Of a DNA stretch of 64,000 nucleotides, positions 13,301 through 20,884 are shown piece after piece. The DNA comes from Strongylocentrotus purpuratus. Its lineage: Eukaryota > Echinodermata > Echinoidea > Camarodonta > Strongylocentrotidae. Under the pieces are notes generated by a model. The model was not told the origin of the DNA. It did not search any database and saw only the letters and a list, made by a program, of their open reading frames with translations. The stretch spans positions 8,173,897 to 8,237,896 of the forward strand of contig NW_022145599.1 of the NCBI RefSeq assembly GCF_000002235.5, given 5' to 3'. Every line of letters starts with the position of its first letter. The first letter of the stretch is position 1. A program made the position numbers and the translations under genes.

Positions 13301-15636
13301 TGATATCAGATGAGATTAAAATAAACTAGCTTACCGGTATAGCAACGAAGACCTGTGCCCAGTGTCCCATGTCCGACTCAACGACCAGATATCGGATCAT
13401 ATTGATGACAAAAGAAATGATCTGTAGGTGTTACATAAGAACAACATGATTGACATTAGAACCTGTGAAGATCATATAATCAATAAATGCAACATGATCT
13501 ATTGACTCTTGAATAGTATTTGTAATTATAAAATGCAAGCTTTTTTCAGAGTTTTTAGTTGAAGACAAGACGCTTGTGGAAAATAATACCATCACTGTGG
13601 GGATGTACCTAGGCCAGAGTACAAAAAGCAAGATATACAATATGACTCCTTTAAAGACATCGTTTAACAATGTTAAATCTGAAATGCATGGCCCTACCTG
13701 TTATCAGTGTCTGTGATATTGTGTAATATTGAAGCCCTAACAAAATTGCGCTTCAAATTGATCATGAAGTGCCTCAAAAAAGTAAAAAATCTTTGAGTGA
13801 CTGGTTTTACCATACTCATTTACCCCACTCGACTGTAGTGTTATAAAAACCATTAGGAAAAAGAAAAATGACATTCTGATTTCCGATCATAAATATCTTG
13901 ATAATTAGACAGGCTTGTAAAAGTCATGGAATTCCTGACTGACCGAAAAGTTTATGATTGCAGCATGAGCTAAATCCAGGATTTTGTTTCAGAATCTGAG
14001 GCAATGTTACTGAGTCACTTTAAGTTATAATAATCATAATAAATATGATGTTCATAAATAATAGAATTAGAAATGACTCTCACCAGTGCAGCTGGGGTGA
14101 GCCATCGTTCAAACATAGCGGTGCAGATGATTCTTTTGTTATCAAATGAAGAGAGGGGCTTCTTCTGGGCTCCTTTCAAACAGGTCCTAAGAAATAAAAA
14201 TCAAATACATGACGAGAAGGTATAAATGAGATGAGAATGAGCAAAAGCTTGTTCAGCTATGATGCTGTAAACTGCCACAAATAAGCCACCATGGGTTTTT
14301 AAAAGTAAATGATGGCAACTGCACTCAACAAAGGTCTTTAGTATTAGTATTAAGTGAGCTCTGTGTTAAAAGATACAAAAACATGAAGCATACTACATTT
14401 TTCATATTCATTCAAAAATTGCGCCAGTTTTGCCATGTCATATCTGACCGAGTCTTCAGGCATTTATTATCCCATTGAAATAGTATTCAACTCATTTTAA
14501 AATAACCAATTTGTGTTGGTAGGGGGCACTGATGTTGATGTTGATTTCACCTGACTTATAAAAATCATGTATAAGCTCATAGATAAGCAAAAGTGGACCT
14601 AAAGCTTTATGTCGTACTTGGGTCTTCATGATTGAGAATGAATGCCTTACGAAAGGGCACCATGGCATCTCATAGTATATCGATAAAGGGCTTAGATACA
14701 TCGTAGATGTATTAAGTGCTATATAAAAGCGGAATATTATTATTATTATTGGTTTTAAACAGGGAACCTCTCAGCTACCAGACCAATGCTCTACCACTGA
14801 GCTATCATCCCTTTTTCGATGTATATTTCTGTGTATTACCTGAGATGTAGAATGTATGGCATGTCCATTAGTTGGAACATGTTGAGTTGGAGTCATTTCA
14901 AGCATTAAACCATTATTAAGGGCACTATTGTATCAACCTTGGTTTTGAACCCAGTACCTCCCAGCTCCCAGATCAATGCTCTACCACTGAGCCATCATCC
15001 CCTTTCAATGTTTCTCTACGTGTCTTACCTGAGATGTGGAATATAGGGGGTGTCCATGACTTGGAATTTGGCAGGCTGGAGTGGATGTCGTGCTGTGGGT
15101 TCTGATTTAGGCTCTGGAATGATTGGATTATATGCCTCCCCAGCGTGTAACTCCAGATCACTCTCTTCCTACAAGGGAATGCATAAGATTGATTCACTTT
15201 AGTTAAAAATAATAAACTGACATGTATAATAATGACCATCAATGTTATTACGATCAATGTGAATTATCGAACAAATACTCCCTTTTGTATACAGCTAACA
15301 AGTACATAGAAACCTACAAGTACATACAAGGAGGAAATTTCGCATTTCTACTTAAACTCTTTCCTACATTCTTCCCATTGAGTGGTATCTAAAAACAGGT
15401 TTGATCGCATAAATGCATCATATCTGTGAGTATTGCTCATAGTTTTGTACAATATACAGAAATCAATCTGCATAAATCTTTGATAACTTAACTATATAGA
15501 GCAATCATTTCATCATTATCATGTAAAGCACTTGAAGGACACATTCTGGGTTGAATTACACATCATCAAGATATATTATTCAAAGGTGTGCCACTTTGTA
15601 TTACCCAATTAGCCTGAAAAACAATTTTTTTTTTTT

Positions 15637-15667
<31 letters not shown>

Positions 15668-17122
15668 GGGGGAGGGGGGTTCAAACTTATACAATAACAA
15701 AACCTGAGCCTGAGACATAGAGGTAACATGTTCTGAAGGGGGACAAATACAGTCAAACCTGCTTTAGTGACCACCTATCTACAAAGACCACCTGTCTACA
15801 AGGACCACATTTTTTATTTCCCTTGAAAATGGTTTCTCATTGAAACATGTACTAAAGGAACCTGTCTACAAAGACCACTTTTTGTGTTTCCCTTGGGCGG
15901 TCGCTGTAGATAGGTTTGACTGTATCAGAAAGCTAGCACCTATCTACTATTATCCTCATTCCAATGAAGATGAACTCACTGATAAAATTCTTATGTTGGT
16001 TGGCGCTATCTTTCCAGGTCTCATCAGGATGATATCATCGGTGACCAGCAGTGTCCAGGGAAGATTGACCAGCTGACCATCCCTCAATGTCCACTGTAGC
16101 ATGATGGAGTTGGTATGAGGGCTGAAGAGAGGCACGTAATCGTCCGGTGTCCAGGTCACCTCCTGGGACACCATTCCTGCAGAAAGAAAAGAACAAATCA
16201 ACAATGCTGATATACTAATTACAGCGAAACCTGTCTATACAGACCACCGAAGGCAGACAAGAAAAGTCTTTGAAGACAGGTTCCTTTAGTACATGTTTCA
16301 ATGAGACACCATTTTCAAGGGAAACAAAAACGTGGTCTTTGTAGACAGCTCCGGTAACTTTCCTTGTGCATTTTTAATATTAAGTTTAAAACTTCATGAC
16401 GTAATTAAGAACATGATTTGGGGAAAATAATGTTAATAATATAATGTGTAAAATTTCATGACATAATTAAGAACATGATTTTGGAAGAATAAAATGTCTG
16501 TAGGATAATTTTGAAATATTATAGTGATTGGATCAGAGATGTGTGGAAAAATTGTTGCAATCAACCTCCGAGATACGAGAAGATACCATCAAATAGATGT
16601 TGATTGGAATGCATTCACTTCATCTACACACATAAACAAGTACATGAAAAAGTATTTCTGAAATAAAGACAAGTCTGACAACATGTTAATTGAAAAGACT
16701 AAAGATACTAAAACAAGAGAAAGTTGTAAAAGATAGACTACCTTACCTTCTAAATGTTTGATTAAATCCTTTGTCCTATCCACCATCTCACGATGCTGAA
16801 GCCTGCAGTCCCAACCAGACAGGTAAACATTAAAGAGGAGAAACATAAAGAGGACTGCGCTCTCAACCAGCAGACTTGGATCCCAGCTAAAGATGCTCGA
16901 GAACAGTAACAGGACGATGGCAATCATTATGGCCACACCACTGGTCCAGTGGAAAGCGGCCCTTGGGTCGAGCCTCCATCCGGACTGGTGGCCCAGGGCC
17001 GACATGCAGCTTTGCTTCTTCCATGTAAAATCTTCATAGATCTGCAGCTCCTTTGTGATGTCCGACTTCAATTTCTCTAGGGCCTTATGGGTATCTAGCC
17101 CAGTGTACTCTGGCGAAGTCAT
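769..17122 (-). CDS. TMEM94: TMEM94 orthologue, 18 coding exons, 3' end outside window
   Basis: Eighteen exons on the minus strand, all with GT/AG borders and matching phases, join to 2376 coding bases (792 codons). The product aligns by recall along human TMEM94 up to about two-thirds of its length. TMEM94 is an ER-associated multipass protein related to P-type ATPases and reported to handle magnesium. Visible parts: two N-terminal membrane segments (about residues 61-78 and 86-101), an A-domain-like stretch ending DDIILMRPG, two more membrane segments (about 277-290 and 303-320), a degenerate phosphorylation loop CCVDKRGILS (Asp about 401, compare DKTGTLT), and a P-domain-like block GQIFIGMV with NACIRFVHFS. 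The first exon starts with ATG exactly after an AG acceptor, so an upstream non-coding exon is implied. The C-terminal membrane domain lies beyond position 1. The family match is from memory, not a search. Confidence 0.93.
1237..1495. repeat. ATC/CAT microsatellite
   Basis: About 250 bases of ATC-type triplets with a few CTC and ACC interruptions, next to the donor of TMEM94 exon 17. Long open frames here are repeat artefacts. Confidence 0.97.
1506..1631 (-). CDS. TMEM94: TMEM94 coding exon 17
   Basis: Codes RSSWDMDTSREP and ends SAEECCK, matching human RRSSWSSDEGIGE and KEDCMQ. The donor GTAAGT runs almost at once into a long TGA-repeat microsatellite in the intron. Confidence 0.85.
2180..2559. 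mobile_element. TTAA-flanked non-autonomous element, family A copy 1
   Basis: A 380-bp unit begins AGTGACTCGGTAAC and ends CGATGCCT, with TTAA on both sides. It is an inverted copy of 13655-14019. Shared segments include GGTTTTACCATACTCATT and TTGAGGCACTTCATGATCA. TTAA duplication is typical of piggyBac-type mobilisation; no transposase is present. Confidence 0.75.
2603..2779 (-). CDS. TMEM94: TMEM94 coding exon 16
   Basis: Codes KKILDFYQRATLSSYCTAFA, matching human KKVLDFYQRACLSGYCSAFA. The acceptor region is the ATT-repeat tail of a SINE inserted in the same orientation immediately upstream. Confidence 0.96.
2787..3057 (-). mobile_element. tRNA-derived SINE (family 1, copy 1)
   Basis: The head at about 2983-3056, read on the minus strand, has A-box TGGCTCAGTCAGTAGAG and B-box GGTTCGAATCC. 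The body ends in an ATT tail at 2787-2811. It is the same family as 5883-6151, over 90 percent identical by eye. Its tail forms the sequence just before the TMEM94 exon 16 acceptor. Confidence 0.92.
3137..3323. mobile_element. TTAA-type MITE, family B copy 1 (decayed right end)
   Basis: An inverted copy of 7797-7984. The left end follows TTAA; the right end has drifted. Shared segments include AGCTACAAGTAGT and ACCACCTGCC-like stretches. Confidence 0.65.
3459..3561 (-). CDS. TMEM94: TMEM94 coding exon 15
   Basis: Codes CKQLLTQGSASLLLDLCSEF with WDGSNLFSLTENE, matching human EQMLSHGTADVVLEACTDFWDG. Acceptor TTGTAG, donor GTAATG. Confidence 0.92.
3600..4065. repeat. inverted-repeat dispersed element, sister of the copy at 1-175
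   Basis: CTACAGAATTTACATTTTT at about 3718 is repeated in reverse complement at about 3933-3951, and the CCATTATTGAAGG segment is mirrored as well, giving a hairpin of roughly 250 bases. The part after 3955 matches the window start. Confidence 0.6.
4256..4373 (-). CDS. TMEM94: TMEM94 coding exon 14
   Basis: Codes SDADENDVGGRRFARSRSF and then KKRIPAPHTLSVLVQQAST, matching the human RRPPLSHMISLFIKDTTTST block. Donor GTGTGT, phase 1 exit. Confidence 0.85.
4482..4703 (+). mobile_element. tRNA-derived SINE (second family)
   Basis: A-box TGGCTCAGGGGTAG and a drifted B-box GAGTTCAAAACC head a body ending in CAAA/AAAT repeats. The tRNA-like part resembles the minus-strand heads at 14746 and 14937. 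Confidence 0.8.
4985..5150 (+). mobile_element. LINE 3' end with GAATT-repeat tail
   Basis: TACAGGGCCCC, a drifted body and GAATAAAGATTTGAAC are followed by three to four GAATT units. This looks like the 3' end of a 5'-truncated LINE of CR1/RTE type. Confidence 0.45.
5174..5345. mobile_element. TTAA-type MITE, family C
   Basis: Terminal inverted repeats AGGTACTTTGTCCCAT and ATGGGACATAGTACCT enclose 172 bp flanked by TTAA on both sides. The end lies only about 20 bases from the exon 13 donor of TMEM94. Confidence 0.8.
5366..5459 (-). CDS. TMEM94: TMEM94 coding exon 13
   Basis: Codes CLCQIAQVMGFTDQATESFE and LALYKLP, matching human GLCELARLIGFTPGAKELF and LALYRLP. The acceptor is preceded on the coding strand by about 190 bases of CT/CTGT repeat. 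Confidence 0.95.
5463..5655. repeat. GA / GACA microsatellite
   Basis: About 190 bases of GA, GGGAGA, poly-G and GACA units. On the TMEM94 coding strand it is a CT/CTGT polypyrimidine tract that ends four bases before exon 13. Confidence 0.97.
5883..6151 (-). mobile_element. tRNA-derived SINE (family 1, copy 2)
   Basis: Near-identical to 2787-3057, with the same tRNA-like head, body and ATT tail. It is inserted in the intron between TMEM94 exons 12 and 13 in gene orientation. Confidence 0.92.
6314..6441 (-). CDS. TMEM94: TMEM94 coding exon 12
   Basis: Codes GLTILMNTCNANTVETHSSF and later EESKHYMHVSQR, matching human LGLNVLLNLCDASVTE and LQESHSAVLPVHV. Acceptor TCACAG, donor GTACT. Confidence 0.93.
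7013..7078 (-). CDS. TMEM94: TMEM94 coding exon 11
   Basis: Codes GLYGVEFDETNWDRHISSLK, matching human IQFDDSNWQLHLTSLKP. Acceptor TTACAG, donor GTAAG, 22 codons. Confidence 0.95.
7520..7572 (-). CDS. TMEM94: TMEM94 coding exon 10
   Basis: Codes DHFPEHHAEVLTLSQDSS, matching human DYHLEMLSLSQDQQNPS. Acceptor TGACAG, donor GTAAGT. Confidence 0.88.
7797..7984. mobile_element. TTAA-type MITE, family B copy 2
   Basis: A 188-bp element with imperfect terminal inverted repeats AGGCCCACTGTACTA / TAGTACAGATGGGCT, flanked on both sides by TTAA. It lies in the TMEM94 intron between exons 9 and 10. Confidence 0.78.
8141..8324 (-). CDS. TMEM94: TMEM94 coding exon 9 (phosphorylation-loop-like)
   Basis: Begins SLCCVDKRGILSTPDPTPEK, matching human VLCCVDKQGILSWPNPSPE, the degenerate equivalent of the P-type ATPase DKTGTLT loop; the Asp is kept. 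An acidic, serine-rich tail follows. A decayed tandem copy of its first half sits just upstream (8350-8475). Confidence 0.95.
8350..8475 (-). pseudogene. decayed tandem copy of TMEM94 exon 9 (5' half)
   Basis: A second acceptor (TTGCTCAG) is followed by SLCRVDKRGILSTP, nearly the same as the start of exon 9, which begins 151 bases further along. After STP the reading becomes a run of about 13 proline codons made by a C homopolymer on the coding strand, the register then shifts, and no GT donor is visible. The copy also reproduces the EKEFFMSSL-type codons and some following sequence, so it is a tandem duplication of intron end plus exon start. It is most likely skipped or used as a poison exon. 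Confidence 0.8.
8820..8940 (+). mobile_element. SINE or LINE 3' fragment with ATT tail
   Basis: GTAAAGCGCTTTGAGAGGG and AGCGCTATATAAGAAC lead into an ATT repeat. It resembles the end of the SINE at 432-718. Confidence 0.6.
8981..9094 (-). CDS. TMEM94: TMEM94 coding exon 8
   Basis: Codes DERLPWLPVWQRSK and then SSHLPRTGNLLQGLGSVT, matching human SSLLHSLGSVT. Acceptor TTATAG, donor GTGAGT. The codons for RLPWLP contain a GGTAACCATGGTAACC palindrome. Confidence 0.92.
9544..9597 (-). CDS. TMEM94: TMEM94 coding exon 7
   Basis: Small 18-codon acidic exon LPESDREFQDSEEDTQIV, phase 0 at both ends, acceptor CTCAG and donor GTGAGT. It is supported by in-frame joining and by position relative to human FSEDTLSSYTE. 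Confidence 0.75.
10000..10275 (+). mobile_element. LINE 3' end with ATT tail
   Basis: A T-rich untranslated-like stretch ends GCGCTCAGAGACACCCG, AAGCGCCTAATAAATG and an ATT repeat. No coding part is left. Confidence 0.45.
10400..10868 (+). mobile_element. CR1/RTE-like LINE, 3' end of reverse-transcriptase frame
   Basis: An open frame to 10697 ends AERLFSYAGPSTWNTLPQHL and FEKKLFPS, the conserved C-terminal signature of non-LTR polymerase proteins (compare RSFSYAAPKLWNSLP with FKKNLK). A 3' UTR-like stretch and an ATT repeat tail follow. It is 5'-truncated and lies in the TMEM94 intron between exons 6 and 7. Confidence 0.75.
11340..11620 (+). mobile_element. degenerate LINE endonuclease fragment
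   Basis: One frame reads HIIDFVIIRIDDEE and then SFLTDHAAIHCNLKLNKP, the C-terminal end of an APE-type LINE endonuclease (compare GHTLDLVITR with SDHSAVHCNL). Upstream codons ENKKFCDLLESF match the family but are separated from it by in-frame stops and a frameshift. It may belong to the same old insertion as 10400-10868 or the tail at 12360-12450. Confidence 0.65.
12100..12455 (+). mobile_element. probable LINE 3' UTR with AAAT tail
   Basis: ACCATGGCTTGGAACCC, AAAACAGCTTATAGCTG and a run of AATAAATAAATAAAATAAA resemble LINE 3' ends in style. No coding part is recognisable in it. Confidence 0.4.
12660..12773 (-). CDS. TMEM94: TMEM94 coding exon 6
   Basis: Codes VHTVLPLLPLCLPLIWISL, matching human VLPILPLLFPVLWVLA; a membrane helix followed by a basic cytosolic stretch. 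Phase 0 at both ends. Confidence 0.92.
13335..13421 (-). CDS. TMEM94: TMEM94 coding exon 5
   Basis: Twenty-nine codons beginning IISFVINMIRYLVVES, a membrane helix. Acceptor CTACAG, donor GTAAGC. Confidence 0.88.
13655..14019. mobile_element. TTAA-flanked non-autonomous element, family A copy 2
   Basis: A 365-bp inverted copy of 2180-2559, again flanked by TTAA at both ends. It is located in the TMEM94 intron between exons 4 and 5. Confidence 0.75.
14084..14186 (-). CDS. TMEM94: TMEM94 coding exon 4
   Basis: Codes TCLKGAQKKPLSSFDNKR and FERWLTPAAL, matching human CLDMALSRPVTALDNERF. Acceptor TTAG, donor GTGAG. Confidence 0.9.
14500..14745 (+). mobile_element. SINE/LINE 3' fragment with ATT tail
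   Basis: GTGCTATATAAAAGCGG followed by ATT repeats matches the tails at 700 and 8890. The preceding 200 bases look SINE-like but no clear tRNA head is present. Confidence 0.45.
14746..14812 (-). mobile_element. tRNA-like SINE head, duplicated copy
   Basis: The minus strand reads GGGATGATAGCTCAGTGGTAG with a B-box-like GGTTCCCTG, then TTTAAAACC. It is part of the 189-bp tandem duplication with 14937-15003. Confidence 0.7.
14840..14920 (-). pseudogene. decayed tandem copy of TMEM94 exon 3 (3' half) with donor
   Basis: The coding strand reads LNMFQLMDMPYILHLR followed by GTAATA, parallel to PAKFQVMDTPYIPHLR plus GTAAGA at the end of exon 3, 189 bases away. No acceptor is clear. The homology continues past the donor into a tRNA-derived SINE head, present in both copies, so the SINE was already in the intron when the tandem duplication happened. 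Divergence is substantial, so the event is old. Confidence 0.75.
14937..15003 (-). mobile_element. tRNA-like SINE head
   Basis: The minus strand reads GGGATGATGGCTCAGTGGTAG and GGTACTGGGTTCAAAACC, clear A and B boxes. No aminoacyl-stem pairing typical of a real tRNA gene was seen, and it sits in an intron beside a second copy. Confidence 0.75.
15029..15168 (-). CDS. TMEM94: TMEM94 coding exon 3
   Basis: Codes EESDLELHAGEAYNPIIPEP through FQVMDTPYIPHLR. Donor GTAAGA, phase 2 exit. Its 3' half and donor are tandemly duplicated at about 14840-14920. Confidence 0.85.
15620..15680. repeat. T and G homopolymer runs
   Basis: More than 20 T followed by about 40 mostly G bases. On the coding strand this gives a C run then an A run; such tracts are prone to assembly error. 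Confidence 0.95.
15750..15922. mobile_element. Tc1/mariner-type MITE, complete
   Basis: A 173-bp element starts CAGTCAAACCTGC and ends GATAGGTTTGACTG, with TA on both sides. Internal ACAAAGACCACC motifs are repeated. It lies in the intron just downstream of TMEM94 exon 2 (gene sense). Confidence 0.85.
15980..16176 (-). CDS. TMEM94: TMEM94 coding exon 2
   Basis: Codes for the block with LQWTLRDGQLVNLPWTLLV and DDIILMRPGK, matching human SLHWAYRDGHLVNLPVSLLV. Acceptor CTGCAG, donor GTGAGT, phase 0 exit. Flanked by two inverted copies of a CAGTCAAACC element. Confidence 0.93.
16222..16348. mobile_element. Tc1/mariner-type MITE, inverted partial copy
   Basis: Starts CAGCGAAACCTGTCTATACA after TA. 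Its interior is the reverse complement of 15750-15922 (GGTTCCTTTAGTACATGTTT). One end is lost. It lies about 46 bases from exon 2 on the other side. Confidence 0.75.
16747..17122 (-). CDS. TMEM94: TMEM94 coding exon 1
   Basis: Starts MTSPEYTGLDTHKALEKL and ends in HLEG with a GTAAGG donor. It codes for residues 1-125, including both first membrane helices. The ATG immediately follows a CACAG acceptor, so a 5' UTR exon must lie further right. Confidence 0.9.
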
Positions 17123-19328
17123 CTGTGACAAAATAAAATGAAAATGAGTGCAGATTATCATAGTAATATTCTAATGAAATAGCGAAAGTTTCATACAAAT
17201 TGGAAGAATAATCAGAAAGTAATGGAATCTTAAAGGTTCTCATAACATTGATATGTATCACATAGGCTGTAAGCAAATCTGTGTGAGTTGATGACTTCTA
17301 TACTACCGGTAGTCATCCGATTTTCATGAAACCTTTAATGTTTTGTTTGTTTAATTTTTCTCTATTTATTCAATTCAACTTGGAAATGGGCCAGACTTGC
17401 CCTTAACAGTTTAAGTTCGTTGCTTTGATTGACATGCAAACATAACATCACAAAAGTCTGTCCTATGCTAAAGTGCTATGAAACATAATTCCTACACACA
17501 TGCATCTGTGAGTTATTTGACCCAGCACAAATACTATAGGTCCATGAAAAAAACTTTTCCCCCCCCCCTTAATTTGCATAATTTGTAAATCAGCTTTAAC
17601 TAAGTTTAAAACTTTAGGCTTTTCTTCTTTCCTGTAACTGTTAATAAATTAGTCTTCAACCAGTACGTAGCTTGAGTAGGCCGTAGCGTAGGGGCGCTAA
17701 TATCCTCTTCCCCAAATGTTCGTAATATTGGAATTTTGGGGAATCACAAAAGGTATTAAAATGTGCATCATGTTCTCTATCTATTGATCTATTGAATATT
17801 ATTGCTAAAACCAACAGCAAGAGCATGTCGCGCCGTGACCGGTCCTTTGGCGCCGGAGCGGAGCTCGGCCTCGGGTCGCGGGTTGAAAATTTAGGGAAGA
17901 ATAGGAAGAAAACATAACACACATTTCTACACCTCGGACTGAACAAAGGATCATAACACAAAATGTTTCATTTACCATTGCATTGCTATTTGAAGTTCTC
18001 ACTTTGATGCAGTCATTATTTACAATAAACAGGTAGTATCCAGCCGATTATGTGGTTCAGTTGCAGCATCTGATAGTTTTAAATAAATAGACAAAGATTG
18101 TTAAAGAGATGATTTTCCACTTTTTGGGGCACAAAATGATCGAAGGAAACGAAAATTATTCGCCCCGTTAATATGGTGAACTTGACAAGACAAATTATTG
18201 AGGAATATATTAAAGTTGCAAGAAGACGTATGGCCTATAAGCAAAGTTGTTTGTTTCTTGTTCTCAAAAGAACTGAGCACACACAAATAATTATTTTCAA
18301 ACTTCTGTCTTGAACACTATCATTTGATTTACGAGAAGTGCTTCCCTTTTTTTTTTTTAGAAATCTTTGATACTGCTAAAGAGTGAAATAGTAATTTTTT
18401 TTTAAAAACCTTCTAATGGTCTAGGCTGAAGGTTTGACAAGGGGAATATATAAAATTGGAATCTTCAAATATATTGAAGTTCTCGTTTTGTATATAATGC
18501 TTCATACAGAGTTTAATGGATAATGTTCCACATTGGTCCCATAGGTAAGCATCAAGTCCCATCCTGCCCCAGCTTTAACTTCCTACTCACCTTCCCTCAG
18601 TATTTGGATAAACTATCGTCTCTACACCTCCCCTTCAGGTTCGTTTGTTTTCTAGTTTGTTTGGCTTTTTTTTTGTACAGTAAATCAGACGTGGCTCTCT
18701 ATTTTTTTTAATGAAAAATATACATATAAAACAAGCTCTCGACAGTGGGAGATCCATTGACATAACTCCTGACCTATAGTAGCGGCCCGAGGAGTTTAGG
18801 GCTCAAGCCTTCCCCTTCTTTATCCTCTGCCCCCTCCCCCTAAAAAAACTTAATTAAGCATAATTATGTAGACAGTGAATGCAAAAGAAATCAAACAAAG
18901 CCCTCCAGCCCCCCCCCCCCCCCCCCGACCCCCAGTATTCCTCTAGAACCATTTTCCCGCACCTATATGGGCATCCCTGGTTCTATAAATTTCAAGTTGT
19001 TTTGATTTAATATCCTCTTCGTCAAAAGTTTAGGCCTACTGCTTGTGTATTGGCATTAAGAATGGTATTTTAAAGTATAGATATACAATCTTCGCATGTT
19101 ACCCATTCATGTTTTTCATTATTACGTTCAATAGCTTGTTCATCTTGTTATCTCCTACAATTTCAAAATCGCTTGCCATGTATTATAAGTATATATCGCC
19201 CTCTATCTACAAAGAATTGTTACCAGAACTTTGTTCCCGTGTGTTGTGATTATGAGCATGGACTTGATAATATCTAGTTATGTGCGATCAACTGTAGTCC
19301 ATTTGGATCATATTAATTAACATTCATT
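17123..19328. other. gene-less stretch upstream of TMEM94 coding start
   Basis: No convincing exon was found. A short GC- and CpG-rich block at about 17820-17885 could be near the TMEM94 promoter or first non-coding exon, but no donor could be tied to it. C-rich homopolymers occur at 18905-18930. Confidence 0.4.
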
Positions 19329-19336
19329 CATTCATT
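19329..19336. repeat. 8-bp target-site duplication, left
   Basis: CATTCATT directly before the CAGGCGCGG end and repeated at 21726-21733. It lies in a CATT-repeat context, which weakens it slightly. Confidence 0.75.
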
Positions 19337-19439
19337 CAGGCGCGGATCCAGGATTTCTTAGGGGGGGGGGCCCAAATTTGAAATTATGCGAGCCAAATAT
19401 TGGTACGTTATGGTGACCAACAGTGACGTAATGCGGGGG

Positions 19440-20870
19440 GGGCGAGTTTCCCCCTCCCAGGCTTTGACGTTTCATTATATTATTAGAGAAAGAAGACGAC
19501 TCGTTGTACCGTTCTCGAAAATAATTCTCGTCTGAATTTAGTTTTTCTCCTCCCGCGCGAAGCGCGGAAAATTTTACGATTTATTAGATTATTAGAGAAA
19601 GAAGACGATTCGTTGTACAGTTCTCGACTCTTAATCCTTGTCTAAATTCAGCCCCCCTCCCCCTCCTGCGCGAAGCGCGGAAGCTTTGACGTTTTATTAA
19701 ACTATTAAAGGAAGAAGACGATTCGTTGTACCGTTCTCGAAAATAATTCTCGTTTGAATTTAGTTTTTCCCTCCCGCGCGAAGCGCGGAAAATTTTACGA
19801 TTTATTAAATTATTAGAGAAAGAAGACGATTCGTTGTACAGTTCTCGACTCTTAATCCTTGTCTAAATTCAGTCCCCCCCCTCCCCCTCCTGCGCGAAGC
19901 GCGGAAGCTTTGACGTTTTATTAAACTATTAAAGAAAGAAGACGATTCGTTGTACCGTTCTCGACCCTTTATCCTCGTCTGATTTCAGCTCCCCCCCTCC
20001 CGTGCGAAGCGCGGAAGCTTTTACGTTTCGTTAAATCATTAGATAAAGAAGACGATTCGTTGTACTGTTCTCGACTCCTAATCCTTGTCTAAATTCAGCC
20101 CCCCTCCCCTCCTGCGCGAAGCGCGGAAGCTTTGACGTTTTATTAAACTATTAAAGAAAGAAGACGATTCGTTGTACCGTTCTCGACCCTTTATCCTCGT
20201 CTGATTTCAGTTCCCCCCGCCCCCTCCCGCGCGAAGCGCGGAAGCTTTTAATCTTCATTTAATCATTAAAGAAGAAGACGATTCGTTGTACAGTTCTCGA
20301 CTCTTAATCCTTGTCTAAATTCAGTTCCTCCCCCTCCCCCTCCTGCGCGAAGCGCGGAAGCTTTGACGTTTTTATTAAACTATTAAAGAAAGAAGACGAT
20401 TCGTTGTACCGTTCTCGACCCTTTATCCTCGTCTGATTTCAGTTCCCCCCTCCCGTGCGAAGCGCGGAAGCTTTTACGTTTCATTAAATCATTAGATAAA
20501 GAAGACGATTCGTTGTACTGTTCTCGACTCCTAATCCTTGTCTAAATTCAGCCCCCCCCCCCCCCTCCCCTCCTGCGCGAAGCGCGGAAGCTGTTAATCC
20601 TCATTTAATCATTAGAGAAGAAGACGATTCGTTGTACAGTTCTCGACTCTTAATCCTCGTCTGAATTCAGTTCCCCCTCCATCCCGCGCGAAGCGCATAA
20701 GCTTTTACGTTTCATCAAATAATTAAAGATTCGTATTACCGTTCTCGCCTCTGAATCCTCGTCTCAATTCAGTCCCCCCCCCCCCCCCCCTCCTCCCCTC
20801 CTGCGCGAGGCTTTGACGTTTTATTATTAGAGAAAGAAAACGATGCGTTGTACCGTTCTTTATACTCTTT
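19440..20870. repeat. about 12-copy tandem array, unit about 113 bp, two alternating unit types
   Basis: Units share GCGCGAAGCGCGGAAGC, a stretch with AAGAAGACGATTCGTTGTAC, then TTCTCGAC and a C-rich run. Spacing between GAAGCGCG motifs is 108-120 bases. Two unit types alternate: one with GACCCTTTATCCTCGTCTGA, the other with GACTCTTAATCCTTGTCTAA. This makes a dimeric higher-order repeat of about 225 bp. The GCGCGAAGCGC core can form a short hairpin. Confidence 0.93.
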
Positions 20871-20884
20871 AATCCTTGTCTGAA

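Noticed and set aside
17820-17885. TMEM94 promoter CpG block
   Set aside because: GC-rich and well placed, but no start-site element or linked donor is visible; kept only as a remark.
19440-20870. CRISPR-like array
   Set aside because: Units are about 113 bp and repeat throughout, with no unique spacers; a eukaryotic satellite array inside a transposon.
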